Assembly (NCBI GenBank): GCA_033725935.1
Contig: MU867061.1
Location: forward strand, 1,341,063-1,405,062
Direction of reading: 5' to 3'
DNA length: 64,000 nt
Origin: Cladorrhinum sp. PSN259
Taxonomy: Eukaryota > Ascomycota > Sordariomycetes > Sordariales > Podosporaceae
Position numbers and translations under genes: made by a program. Position 1 is the stretch's first letter; the number at the start of each line of letters is the position of its first letter. Below are positions 45,715-57,905 of this stretch, one piece after another. The notes under the pieces are model-generated. The model worked only from the letters and a program-made list of their open reading frames with translations, had not been told where the DNA came from and searched no databases.

Positions 45715-48700
45715 TTACTCCGCTTCTGTTGCTTCCTCATCTTCCTCTTCATCTTCCTCCTCTTCCTCCTCTTCTTCATCATCACCGTCCTCATCAGCCT
45801 CTGTGCTTCCAGCCTGTGAAATGGCATTAGCAACGACCGACTTTTCTTCGTCATCCTCTTCATCTTCCTCGTCGTCCTCTTCATCTTCATCTTCCTCCTC
45901 GGCTTCGTCTCCTTGATCTGGATCCTCCATCTCGGTGTCGACCGACTCCTCCCCCCCCTCCTCCTCCTCTTCTTCTTCTTCTTCGTGCTCTTCTTCATGA
46001 TCATCTTCCTCATCTTCTATGGCATCGGCCCCTTCACCTTCCACATCTTCCATCTCTTCATCCTCTTCTTCTTCTTCTTCATCTTCTTCTTCTTCAAGTG
46101 CCGTCTCATTTTCTTCGTGTATTGTCTCACCCTCCTCAAGTATCGTCTCCCCTTCTTCCATGATCGTCTCTTCAAGTGCTGTCTCTCCCTCCTCCAAGAT
46201 TGTTTCGCCTTCTCCTTCCTCATGGCCATCTTCTTCCTCTCCCTCCTCTCCCTCCTCTTCTTCCTCCACTTCTTCCTCTTCCTCTTCTTCATCACTCTCA
46301 ACTGTAGACTCCAGAGCCGTATTGTTCCCAGTGTCTCCAGCAGTGGCAGCATCCACGCTCCTCCTGAGATTGGGGAACAACAACGAAGGCGGGACGTTAT
46401 CCTCATAGTCAGCTGGCACATCGCTCAAATCGCTCTCGTCATCAGCATCATCGTGAACACTCCCCGGTGGACTGGAGATATCACTACCGTCATGGTCACC
46501 GCCATTAGCCTGCGAGCGACGTGCTGTAGCATTCGACCCAGCATCCTTCATTTCAACGTCCTCTCCATCATTACCATGATGAGAGCCGTTCTCATCATCT
46601 GAACTGTCACCGCCCTCCTCGCCCCCGGCAGCCAGCCCGTTTCTGCCACTTGAGAATGAACGTCTTGATCTTGTGCCGCCGCTGGCGCCACCGGCGGACT
46701 TGGGTACTTCGGCAGCACGAAGAACAGCCTGAACAGCGTCATCTGCCTTGCGCAAGACGTTGGGGCGCCTGACACCCACACGGTGAGTCCGAGGTGCCGC
46801 TTCACCGGCAACGGAGTGTTTCTCCGATCGATCAAGCTGTTCTGACCCAGCGCGGAGCGAGCCGAGTACCGTGGGCTCCCTGTCCTGAGACAAAAGATTA
46901 TGCAGCAGCTTGCTCTTGAGCTCGGCAGCCATGTCAGGCCGCTCTTCTTCCTTAACCTCGGGATTGGATGTGACTTCTGGGCCAGGAAGATTGGGCTTGA
47001 CGTGGAGGTAGATGGCTGAGTAGCAGTCCGCAATGAGGTCGTCGATGAGGCCTGCCTTCATCAAGTTTGCGTTCAGCTTCTTCATTTCTACGGCTTCCTT
47101 CATGGCGGTAAGTGCGCCATGATTCTCCGCTTCCGGGCTGGTTGCCCAATCCGTGATTTTCTCGCCCACGGAGTCAAAGTCTTCAACACTGAGGTTCTTA
47201 AACACATCCTCCTCGCACGGAAGGACATTGAACGCTTGTCGAAGTAGCTTCACGAAAGTTACCACGCAATGCTGCCATAGCTCGTTGAAATGGTAAAAGT
47301 CAGCGCCCTTCTTGCGGATGCGGCGAAGCAGAGCTTCGAGATTGGCTCGGTCATTAAGAACAACCAAGAGCCTCACCACAAACCGAATATATCTTTCCGT
47401 ATAAACATGATGACGTCCTGGCCGCTCTGCGTCGCATTTCCACACATTCATCACCATGGTCTTGGTAAACATGTTCTCCCGCAAGACGGAAAAAGCTGCC
47501 TTGGCGGCAACATAACTAGAACTGTCATCGCCCTCTGCATTCTCATCGAACAGGATCCTCGCGTGCCGTATTATGATGCGATGCTGCCAGTTTGATTTGT
47601 CCTTATCACGCAAATACCGCACGCACCGAATCACGTATGATTCCCAGTCATCATCGTTACTGATGGCTACTTCACGACCGCGATCCGGGGCATAAGGCTG
47701 GCGCGCAAGAACGTTTGCACCCTCTTGGGCAGGGAGATCGCCACGCAGGACTAACTTGTTGACAACAGATAGGATCTTGTAATGCGGCTCGAGGATTGGA
47801 TCCTGGCCACTCCGTGGCTTGGGAAGTGCCGACACAACCTCAACTGTCTTTTCGAGCGCATTGAGAACCGTTTGAACCGTAGGGCGTCGCTCGCGATTCT
47901 TCTCATCAATATCCTCGAGCGGTTTCTGATACATCTTCCAAAGGCATTTTGCCACCATGTAAGTATTCTTCCAGTTCTTTGGCTGGCCGACCATGGCCCT
48001 CTTGAACAGGTGGGCAGCAAACTTCCAGACCTGGTAGTCGGACATTTGGTTGTGCATGACCTTCTTGAAGGTCCCTTCTCCGCCTGATCCAATAAACCAT
48101 CGCTCTTGTTCTGGATGCTGAAAAGGCTCCATCGCAAAGGGCTCGCGGCTTGAAGCGTACATGCGCATTCCAAACTCATGAAACATGTTATAAAGTGCCT
48201 CTTCATCACCCTCTGAGATCCCGTGAGCATCAGTATCTGCTTCCCAGGCGTATGAGTGTGATAGCGCTAGGGTATAACAGTGAATGGAATTTCTCTGGAA
48301 CTTGACCAGCTCCGCCCGGTCCTTGTTCATCTTGTCGGCGCTCCAGAGTACAGACTCGTCCAAATCGTAGTCAAAACACTCGGCAAGTCGGAACCATGCA
48401 TCCCATCGATCTGGTGTGAACTGAAGCTGCAGACGTAAAAAGGTGGCCCCGATGCGTAGGTCGTCTATAGCGCCTGGCGTCTGGCGTCGAGCCAGTTCAA
48501 CACCCTTGAACTTGGTGAGCGCTATCATGCCGAGCAGGAAGAACCAGCCATGCTTGGCTGGGGCACTCTCTTGGGTGTTGATCGTGACAGCGTCCAGATG
48601 AACGCCCCCTCTCAGTGCCTGGAACAGATGCAAGGGGTGGATCGGAGTTTTGAGGTATTCTGTGTAGTTGCGTAGGTTATGGGTCATCTGGGGGTTGGAC

Positions 48701-51700
48701 TTGGTTGACCCTATGGCCTGTTGCATTCTCTCAATGGTTATCTTGAGATCCGACTTGAGTAAGTCCTTCATCGGCATCCTGTTGGCGAGCACTGTGATCT
48801 TCTCGACGAGTTGAAGTGCCTGGCGTTTCTCCAAGTTTTCCGTTTCACAGCCATGCTCTTGGACCTCCCAGACCCCAACTCCAAGTTTTAGTCCGTGCAG
48901 GTCATAGAGGACCTGTCCGAGATAGTCTTCCCAGTTCTCGATATTCTTCTGCTTCAGAAGCTCAATCCGCATCATCTTGAGGAAGATCTTGTTGGAGGCT
49001 TTGCAACACTTGCGTAGGCCAAGGACTTGATGAACTGCAGACAAATATTCTGCTAAATCATTCTCATGATTCGGGAACAACTCTGAATGCTGACTGATAC
49101 CAACCTTGATCATCGTGTACTGAAGCGACCATGTCCGTACCTGCATTTCTTGCAACTTATTGAGGAATGATCGAAGTGTCGAGTTGGCCGAGGGAGCTGG
49201 GGTCATGCCGATGCGCGTCTCATCGTCGTACATGGCTGCCACGTGCATAAGGCAATTGACCTTTGCGAGTGCAGAAAGTGTAGATTTCAGGTGGTCTTCA
49301 TCAATAATGTCGAAGACGGTGTTGTCATTTAGGGCCAGGTGAAGGGACTGGATGATCAAGTCATCTAAAGCCCTTAACATAGTCATGAGCAGGACCTTCC
49401 TGGATTCGGGTGATGCATCGGTATAATCCCCACGCTCAAAGTCCGTAATGACAGTTTCGATACTGCGTAGGAAGCACGAGAACTGTTTTGTTTTATAGGC
49501 GATCTTGCCGTATGCTTCGGCAAGTCTTGACCATAGTAGCAACCTGAGCTCTGTGCCGCTGGTTTTAAGAAACTTCCACAAATCAATCAGTCCCTGGCTG
49601 GCACATTCAGTTATGGGTAGCTTCTGGTGCTTCGGTTTGGGGCTTTCGTCATTGGCGTCGACGGATTCGTTCACCGCTAAGGCTTCTTGCGAAGAGGGTA
49701 TTGAGATGTAAACAGATTCTGGATTGAGAACGGGTTCTAGGGTGTCAATCACCGAGGTTGGATCGCCCATGTCCTCCTGAAACATGCCCAAGAAGAAGTC
49801 CATGGTCGTCAACTTAGATATCTCGCGCTCGGCGGCAGCAGCTGAAATCTCTGGCATGACAGTGTTATTGGGGAGATTGATATCGCTCGGGGAACACCCT
49901 GAAAGATGCTCGAGCAAGCTATGCCAGCAATTGAGAATGTGCTCTCTAGGTACGTCCTGTTCAAATGTGGTCGAGTACACAACAGCCCAAAGGAACCGTA
50001 AAGAAAGCTCATCATTCGATCCAGCATCTCGCAGCCGGACCATTTCGGTAGCAAGTTCCAACCATCTGCGAACTTTTCTCTGCGTTTCTGCTCGTGTACT
50101 TTCGTCCACGGCACTGCTTGGGTTTGTAATGTGCTCAAAGACGTCGAGGTGAAGTTCAAAAAGCATTTGAACCATTGGAGCAAGCTCAACGAGGGCTTCT
50201 TGGCGCTGATTTGCCCGAAATAAATCCAATTCGTATGTGATCCTCTCGTAGATGCTGGCATCGAGACGGCTGACAACCTGTACCAGTGATGACTTTGTAT
50301 CCTCCGACCATTTAAACTTGGTATAGGTAGGCGTCAGCGCTTTAAGGTACTCATACACCACGTCTTGGATACTGCTCCAGCCATCATGCGCTTTGTCAAT
50401 TAGTCCCTTCAAACCTCGTGAGTCGTCGAATGCCGCAGGCTCATATATCCGCTGGGACCCCGACTTTGCATGCTCGAGAAATGCTGTCAAGCTAAGCTCG
50501 GGACGTTCTCTCTCACTCAGAAAGACTGTTGCGGTGTCCTCATCAAATTTTAGGAGCGAGTCACGCAAATCAACAGTAGCCAAATTCTGTATTTTACCCG
50601 TACGGTCATCCGAGGCGCAAGAGTCGAGAATTTCGCCAATCCTCTCAAGTGTTGTGCGATCTGTCACCCCGAGATTTTCCAGGAGATTTTTGGTGGTTTG
50701 AAACAGATTCTGATCAGCAGCTTGTAAAGGTTGAAGTTGGGTTGCAAGCAGGGTTGCTGGGTCCATTGCCTCCTCCATAGTTGTGTCGCGACGTCTTGTA
50801 CGTTTGCTCCTCTTGACGTCTGCGCTTTCTTCTTCTGGCGGATCGGGGATTCCAGCTGCAGAATGCGAGCGTTTCCTGGATGGAAGGGAGCGCGTAGGTC
50901 GGTCATTGGGAGACAATGTTTCTGGTTCTGGCTTTGGTTCCTCCACCGTCACGTCTCGTTCTGCGGACTGTTGCGCTGAAGGTTGGTCATTGACAGAGAG
51001 AGCTTCAGATGATTTATCTGGAGGCGGCGATGACCTCTGGGGGAGAAGCTGCATATCAATCTCCATTTGTACATCCTCGTCCTCCTCCTGGTTGGCGGAA
51101 TCTGGGCTTTCGATCAAGACTGCTTGCCCTGATAACCCTTCTGCTGTCGCGAATCGAATGATGGCCGCGCCTAACTCAGTCCAGGAGTGGCGGGGAAGAG
51201 TTATAACTAGCCGGGGGCTTGGAGCTTCTGATGTATCTGGTCGAACTGGCGCCAGTGCTTTCGTTGGATTTGGGAGAAAAGGGATTGGATCCAAAAATTT
51301 GCCTAAATGAGAGGGAATGCCTCTCTCAACAAAAGGCTTCATTATTGGGTGGGTTAATGCCATCTCGTCCCCAAGTACCTCAAGCTGCTCCTTGAGTTGC
51401 TCTCCGGCGAAGCCTTCAGCCAAGGAAGGCGGCTCGACCTCGTCCACCGCTGGGTCATCATCCAACTCTATCGCTGCCTCCAAGCTGTAACGGCTAATTC
51501 TGGTGCTTTTGAGAAATGCTGCAATACGTGCGGTTTTCCTCCACAATTCGGCATCTGACGGATCACGGTCCAGGGCAGCAGAGAAATCTTCCAACGCTCT
51601 CCGGGCATCTGCCCCCACTGCTGGGTCATCGACAACATCTTTTGGCGCCGCCGCCTTGCGGACTTTGTATTTGATACGGTCGACAGCGAATTGGCCGTGA

Positions 51701-52111
51701 TTTTTGTGTGATAGGTAATATGCCTGCGGCAGACTGCTGCTGAAGGAGTCTGATTCGGGACCCGCAACGTCGAGGGCGGGGATAAATGCAGGTTCGATTG
51801 CTAAAGCGCCATCCTGACCAGCCTCGTGGCGTTCGTATTCAGTTCTCGCCTCGGGATATTTGAAGATGTCGGACTGGAGTAGGGCGTTGTAGGCGGTGGT
51901 TGCTTCGTTGAAGAATCGGGGTCCCTGAGAGTGAAGTTTGAGGGCTGTCTGGAAAAGCTTCAGGGCATCTTCGACCTGAAGCTCCCGGGAATTATCGATC
52001 TCCTCGTCGACACTTTCTTCGGGTTCGACATTGATGGCCGAGAACGCGGGCTACAGGTTCGTTCGGTTCGTTAGCATCGCAGCAGGCACCTTCTAGGAGC
52101 CAACTCACCAT
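45715..52111 (-). CDS. hir3: HIR3/CABIN1 subunit of the HIR histone chaperone
   Basis: Largest gene in the window, 2112 residues. HIR3 (human CABIN1) is the scaffold of the HIR complex, which deposits H3-H4 independently of replication and represses histone genes. Exon 1 is only the ATG (52111-52109), followed by a 58-bp intron with GTGAGT donor, CTAAC branch and CTGTAG acceptor. Exon 2 (52050-45715) is one uninterrupted frame starting PAFSAINVEPEE. The start matches the usual HIR3 N-terminus, where an MPAF start, an acidic patch and an EDALKLFQTALKLHSQGP helix open a TPR-like array. A helical repeat solenoid fills most of the length. The last 250 residues are extremely acidic with repeats of an E-T-I-L-E-E-G-type unit. 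The family call rests on length, N-terminus and segments such as FVERGIPSHLGKFLDPIPF. Confidence 0.9.
52051..52108 (-). other. HIR3 intron 1, directly after the ATG
   Basis: The 58-bp intron follows the start codon with no other coding base. Donor GTGAGT, branch TGCTAAC and acceptor CTGTAG are all close to consensus, and the next frame opens at once with the HIR3-type N-terminus. Confidence 0.8.
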
Positions 52112-52900
52112 CTTGTCGCCAGTTGTTGTGGAGAGTAACCATGTATGATTGAAGATGGAATTCCAACTCGGAAATAGTTGCTGAGCAACCCACTAAAAAA
52201 GAATATCCTCCAGTAACCTTGTTTCAAAGTGCAGCTGTTTTTCCTTTCCAGAGGTTTTGGGAGTTCCCAACTCCAAATTCGCGAACTGCCTGGCATGAGA
52301 CGCGACAGGCCCGACTGTGCCTGGAACTTTTAATTGGCGTCAGTAATTAATCCTTGCAATGCGACAGTCAATCCAAGTGGATGTTTAGACTGTCCATCTT
52401 TATATCTGGACTTTCCAATTCCCACAATACTTATCTTCCTACAATGTACGAATACTATGAATGCTGGACATCAAGTAGTGAATAGCTGACTTGTTTTCTC
52501 TCTTAACATTTTACAAATCTGGTTTTGCTTTCTCCATGCATTTGCTAGTATCTTGGATGTGGGATACTTCCATATCTGACCCGCTTGAGGTGGGAGGCAG
52601 TTATTTAGGTCCGTGCGCGCATGCCACCAGACAGTGGGTGCCAGGTGAGCTTACCTGCCCTTACCAGACAGCTGTAGCTTCCCGGTGGTGCGACAGCCAC
52701 TGGAAAGCCATCCCGTTGGGCCACGGAGCTGCAACTTTCTCAAGGCCGCAAAAGCATATCCCATTTGGTCAGCCGACCCCCATCGTCAGCGGTTGTTTGT
52801 CAAGACCTTGATTTCAAGTAGCTTGCTGTGTTATCTCTCTCTGCCCGCGGATCCAACTAGCACTTAGCACCACCGCGTTGCCGGTGGGAAGCCTGCGATC
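52112..52900. other. Divergent promoter of HIR3 and the ChAPs gene
   Basis: Shared 789-bp spacer between two divergent start codons. No open frame is supported. It may drive both genes, but no specific motif was recognised. Confidence 0.55.
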
Positions 52901-55219
52901 ATGGTCGCGCCAGCAGTCCCTGAGTTTGTACCCATCAATGCGCATCGCGAAAGGCCTCTTTGGACGCACTCAACTAATCAGGAGCTCTGTGTTGTTTAGG
53001 ATTACCGAGGAGATATTGCAGGAAGCAATTGATGCCCGCACCGAGTCCCTCGTTGCCTTGCGCGAGCTTGGCCCTCCCGACCTTGTCCATCTAGTCAAGC
53101 AACCCCTGAGACACGCAGGGAAGCACGTTCGTCCTCACCACACCCCCCCTCGGACAATTCTCGTGTTCCTCAGTCTAACGTATTTCGGCAGTATGGAGTG
53201 TATCATCATGTCACCGGTGTAGACGCTTCATCGTCTGCCAGTCTTGCCGCTTACATCAATACTCTCGCGTACAAAGAGTTCGGACCGTCGGCTACCACGA
53301 AGACCCTCGAGGGCACATATTGGTAGGTCCTCCGTTTCATATATCGGGGACTGCTTTCTCTGACTTTACCTACTATTAGTTGCTACAATGCGTTCTCCAG
53401 AGTCGATATGCGCGTCCATGCGCCGTTTCCCGGATCTGTTGAGAGTTACTGCATCGACGAACGAGGAGAGAAACGAAAGGCGACCGACGAACTGTGGCTG
53501 GAGACTTATCTTTGCAGCGTCTTGCGCGCATATTCATATGCCGACGATGGGACAGGCAGTGCTATCAGACGGATCGTTGGCGTTAGGCGGTTCAACCCCG
53601 TCACCAATACCGAGATCGAACACCGGTTCCTCAGTGCAGCCGAGCAGTTGTTCTTCAACGGCTGGCAACTTGGCTCGGACAGCGTAGTTCAGGTACCGAA
53701 CGCTGTCTCGAATCATCTTACAGCTGGTCTCTTGAAGTATTTCCAGACGACTGGCCGCTATACTTCAGGAATCAACTTATTCGAGAAGTTGCGCACACAA
53801 AATGTCCAAGTCGCATCACTCCTAGCCAAGGTTTTGTTCATGGGCAACGAAGAGGTTCAAGGTGTACGCGTTCTCTATGAGGCCGTCAAGGAATTGCCGA
53901 TGGATTACGTGATGCTGGACACTCAAGCCGAGTTCCTGTTGAAGAAGGCCGAAGCAGGCACGACTCCTGAGCAGAAAGAAGAGAGACTGCGCATGGCTCT
54001 CGGTTGTGCAAACCGTAGCACTATTGCCGCACCTAGTGAGTTCGGTACATGGGCACGGTTGGCACAAGTGTATGTGGCCTTGGAAGATTGGGAGAATGCC
54101 CTCACGACGCTCAACTCGTGTCCCATGTTTACATATCAGGACAAGGATACACCTGTGATGCCGGAGCCGAAGGAATTCAGTCTCCCAATGCTTCCAGAGA
54201 CAAGATTAGACGAGTTCGATGACTCGGAGACGGTCCAACCCGTGGACCAGAGCCTTTTAGGTCTTCGAGCAGCCGCATACCGGGGCACCTTTAAGCAGGC
54301 GTACGCCATCCTGACAGAAATGACCAAAATTATTGGCTGGGATCAATTGTTGAAGATCAGAAGTAACGTTTTCGTGATGGAGGACGAATATAGGGAAAAA
54401 CAGGAATCCACACAACAGAATTACCCTGCAAAACGCAACGCCAGCACCGATGCTCTCCGTGGAACGCCGGATCCCACAACCAACGGCGGAGCGTCTGAAC
54501 CCGAGGACGCCGCCGAGGCAGAAGATGACGACAAGGATGCTGGTGGCCTGACCGTCAATGGCGAAGATATCGAAAGGCCCTCCAGTGCCATGGACCCAGA
54601 GGAGGTCAAGAAGAGCGAAGAAAACGTGAGTCCTGATTCTGATTGCACGAGTTCCCGAACGGCGGCTAATAGGAAACAGAGCTCGGGTGAAGATCATGCT
54701 TCACGACTCAATAATAAGCGGCTTTGCGAGCGTTGGCTTGATAGTCTTTTTATGGTTCTGTATGAAGATTTGCGTGTCTATACGATATGGCGCACCCAAA
54801 TGGCCCAGTACCGAGCTCAGAGCATGGTCTACAAGAAATCCCCCGAGGAGTGGGAGATATTGGGCAGTCTTGCAGAGCGTCTACAGCACACGGACGAAGC
54901 TGTCGAAGCATATAGGCACTGTCTGTCAACTCGTTTTAGCCCCAAAGCCCTATCTGGTATTCTGAAGGCCTTCGAGAGGGAGAAGCTCACTAAGGATGCC
55001 GTAGCCGCAACGATTAGGCTCGTCACCTGGCAATACCGGTGGTATAGCGAGTTTTCACCAGAGCTGCTTCACACAATCCGGATGTTGATTGAAGATGAGG
55101 GTGCCGTCAAGATCCGGAGCATTATTCAGGCAACAAATTTGCCGCAAAACGTGCTGGACCTGACGCATCACTACGCCGCTCTGTGTGCTAATTTCAGGAG
55201 CAGCGGGACTGAGGGATAA
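52901..55219 (+). CDS. ChAPs-family exomer cargo adaptor (Bud7/Bch1-like)
   Basis: Chs5-Arf1-binding protein, a subunit of the exomer coat that exports chitin synthase and other cargo from the trans-Golgi. Five exons: 52901-52923, 53000-53126, 53192-53322, 53380-54625 and 54680-55219, giving 688 residues. Introns are 76, 65, 57 and 54 bp with GTTTGT, GTTCGT, GTAGGT and GTGAGT donors. The splice chain gives MVAPAVPEITEEILQEAIDA, then a segment around PPDLVHLVK, GKHYGVYHHVTGVD and EGTYCCYNAFSRVD. TPR-like helices follow (ALEDWENALTTLNSCP; EILGSLAERLQHTDEAVEAY) with a conserved-type LCERWLDSLFMVLYEDLRVYTIWR. Residues 400-480 are acidic and disordered. The last intron is a multiple of three with no stop; if retained the protein has 706 residues. 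Confidence 0.9.
54626..54679 (+). other. Stop-free 54-nt intron in the ChAPs gene
   Basis: Bounded by GTGAGT and an ACAG acceptor, with CTAAT 14 bases before the acceptor. Its length is divisible by three and it carries no in-frame stop, so retention adds 18 residues in the disordered acidic region. Confidence 0.65.
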
Positions 55220-55983
55220 AAATATCCTAAACGAGAACATGTCGCTTATACCCAATGGTTTTTCGACGAACTCGCACGGAGTGTTGTGAACATAGGGAAG
55301 AAGAATGGACGTGCTTTCAAAGGATTGAGCATCCCGAATTGGAGTCTTCTCAGCTGGTTGTCGGAGCAAGGATGTCGGGAATAGTGGTAGTGTTCCTTTT
55401 TTTGTGTTTACTTGGCGGTGTTTACCAGCGATACACCACCAGCGGAAAATTAGGGTTGATTTCAGTTTACCCTCAATACCAAAGCTAATAATCAATGACT
55501 AGCCCATACATGTTTTCATTGTCTCGGTGGGCCATGTCAAAGACGTGGCTTAGAAGGCATACCTGGGGTTACTTGGTAGAATTGGTGATTGCTTCATCCC
55601 ACCTGCTGCCCCTAAACCCCCCACATGAAAGAAGCTCCAGTAGAACCCCGCTAAATTCGGCAGCTTTGCCTAATATAGCAGCTCCACGATGCGGGGCATC
55701 GTCCATAACGTCATGAACCAATGGAGTTTCGGAAGCTCTCTCAAAAGGAAGCATCAACCCCTCCGCTGGACCTCCTCACTTCCAAGTTTCTTGAACATTC
55801 TTTTCTGAGTGGATGTCTGTTTGTAATAGGAAACTGATAACCGTAGTTGGTTTGAGAACGCGCCAGCTTCACTTGCCTTCTCCTGCGTTTTCTAACTTTA
55901 CAATTAAACACCCAATCTCTCATATTCGCTTGAATTTGTTCTCTCACACTTCACTCAAACCACATACCTCTCCCATCATAACC
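55220..55983. other. Intergenic, no gene seen
   Basis: ChAPs 3' UTR and the promoter of the aldo-keto reductase. A C/T-rich leader with CTCACACTTCACTC-like sequence precedes the start at 55984. No coding evidence. Confidence 0.6.
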
Positions 55984-57050
55984 ATGGCTTCGGTCAAGAA
56001 CTCTTCGTAAGTATCTTTTCCTTGTTCGTCACACCAATTTACTCACATCATATCCTCAGCAAAACATATACCCTCAACACGGGCGACAAAATCCCCGCCA
56101 TCGGCTTGGGAACATGGCAGTCCGGTCCCGGTGAGGTGGCCAAAGCCGTCGAGGCCGCTCTCCGCGCGGGGTACAAACACATTGATACCGCGCTGGCCTA
56201 CGGCAACGAGAAGGAAGTCGGCGAGGGAATCCGTGCCTCTGGGGTTCCCCGAGACCAGATCTGGTTGACTACCAAGCTCGACAACACCTGGCACAAGCGC
56301 GTTCAGGAAGGGATTGATACTTCCCTCAAGAACTTGGGAGTTGACTATGTCGATTTGTACCTCGTTCATTGGCCCAGCAGCACTGATCCCAATGATACCA
56401 CGAAACATTTGGAGGGGTGGAACTTTATTGATACCTGGTGAGTTATGGCTGACTATTATCAGGGAGGGGAAAAGGTTGGTGTGCTGACGGGTGAATAGGA
56501 AGGAGATGCAGAAGCTGGTTGGTACTGGCAAGGTCAAGAACATTGGTGTGAGCAACTTTGGCATCAAGAACTTGGAGATTTTGCTCAATGATCCAAGCAC
56601 CAAGGTAGGTTCACGAAAAGTGGTTGCGTTGAGCGAGGACATGTGACTAACAAGTGTGCACAGATCGTCCCAGCCGTCAACCAGATCGAGTTGCACCCTG
56701 GAAACCCGTCCCCGAAGTTGGTTGCGTACAACAGCTCGAAGGGCATCCACTCGTCCGGGTACTCCCCGCTTGGTAGCAGTGACTCACCGCTATACAGCAA
56801 CCAGACCATTGCCGATATCGCAAAGGCCAAGGGCAAGACTCCTCAGCAGATCCTGCTTGCTTGGGGTCTCCAGAAGGGATGGAGTGTGCTCCCCAAGAGC
56901 GTCACTCCCTCGCGCATCGAGGCCAACTTTGCTCTGGACTGGGAGCTGACGGATGATGAGGTGGCCAAGATTGATGCTATCCCTGATCGCTTCAAGGTGT
57001 GCGGTGACTCCTGGTTGCCCATCAAGGTCTTCTTTGGAGACGACGAGTAA
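55984..57050 (+). CDS. NAD(P)H-dependent aldo-keto reductase
   Basis: Cytosolic carbonyl reductase of the AKR superfamily, 297 residues, most like the fungal glycerol dehydrogenase/Gcy1 group. Four exons: 55984-56006, 56060-56437, 56499-56604 and 56664-57050, with introns of 53, 61 and 59 bp and GTAAGT, GTGAGT and GTAGGT donors. The catalytic tetrad is complete: Asp50 and Tyr55 in HIDTALAYGNE, Lys80 in LTTK, and His111 in LVHWP. The cofactor side is seen in GVSNF and PAVNQIELHP, and in the late LPKSVTPSRIEANF that binds the adenosine phosphate of NADPH in relatives. The first exon holds only eight residues before the fold. Members reduce aldehydes or ketones such as dihydroxyacetone or glyceraldehyde; the true substrate cannot be read. 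Confidence 0.92.
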
Positions 57051-57263
57051 ATGCAGACGATGATGGATTTGGTCGATTAGAAGCGTTATTTAGTACCGTA
57101 AAAGCGACCACTGCTGGTCTATCAACCGACACATACAATACCACCTACGTATTTGCTTAGCGCCGTGGCACCAAACCCACTGTATCCCATTCCTTTTCCG
57201 TCTCCCCATCCCTCCGCCATCCATCTCTAACCACGTCTTACACAGAGAGTCGACCAGCTTGTT

Positions 57264-57905
57264 TTAGAGCTTGGCCTTCTCATCCTCTTCCAAAACCTCC
57301 GCCACCGCTGCCCTAATATCCCTAGCCAGACCCTCTCCCTCCTCATCATCCAGCTCACCCCTCTGCCCCCGCCCAAACATGGTACTCGTAAACCTCTCGG
57401 CCCTCTGGTCCCTCAACTCGGGCCTTGGAATAATGTGAAAATGGCAATGGGGAACAACCTGCGCCGCGGCCGCCCCATTATTCTGCACTACATTCCAGTC
57501 CTTAATCCCCGTAGCTTTTGATACGGCCGCCGAAAGAATGCGGACGTACTTGCCTAGTTCTGCGGCTTCTCGCGGCGTCACGTCTGTGAGTTTTGGTCTG
57601 TGCGAGCGGGGACAGAGCAGGAGGTGGCCCGGGGATAGGGGCATGATGTCCAGGAAGGCGATCAAGTGGGGGGTTGAGAGGAGGAGGAAGGTTGACGGGT
57701 TTGGGGAGGTTAGGGCAGGGGAAATTGAGGATGAGGTTGGTTGTGGTGGGATTTGGGGCGGGTAGGGCGTGTAGACTTTTGCTATCGTGCAGAAGGGACA
57801 GGAGCCGTCGTGGGAGGAGGTGGTGGAAGCAGTTTCGAATGTTGACGGGGAGGGGAGGAGGGTTGGTGGAGGTGGAGGTGGTGGTTTTGAGGATGAGGAG
57901 GCCAT
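57264..57905 (-). CDS. Histidine triad (HIT) family protein
   Basis: Nucleotide hydrolase or transferase of the HIT superfamily, 213 residues. The triad is clear: His153, His155 and His157 in VVPHCHFHIIP, with the upstream partner motif DIMPLSPGHLLLCPR at about 86-100 and NNG at 142-144. CPFC at residues 36-39 is the zinc-site half commonly found at the start of HIT domains. A loop of Pro/Ser-rich residues (about 45-72) enlarges the N-terminal part, and the first 30 residues are a Ser/Pro low-complexity tail with seven consecutive prolines. No intron is present. Members hydrolyse adenosine phosphoramidates or dinucleotides; the specific class is open. The start lies 501 bp from RPB12 on the other strand, a divergent pair. 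Confidence 0.9.
   Translation of the reverse strand: MASSSSKPPPPPPPTLLPSPSTFETASTTSSHDGSCPFCTIAKVYTPYPPQIPPQPTSSSISPALTSPNPSTFLLLSTPHLIAFLDIMPLSPGHLLLCPRSHRPKLTDVTPREAAELGKYVRILSAAVSKATGIKDWNVVQNNGAAAAQVVPHCHFHIIPRPELRDQRAERFTSTMFGRGQRGELDDEEGEGLARDIRAAVAEVLEEDEKAKL

Noticed and set aside
45645..46602. Long open frames opposite and out of frame with the HIR3 acidic tail
   Set aside because: They arise from the GAA/GAG repeat bias and are shadows of the real frame.
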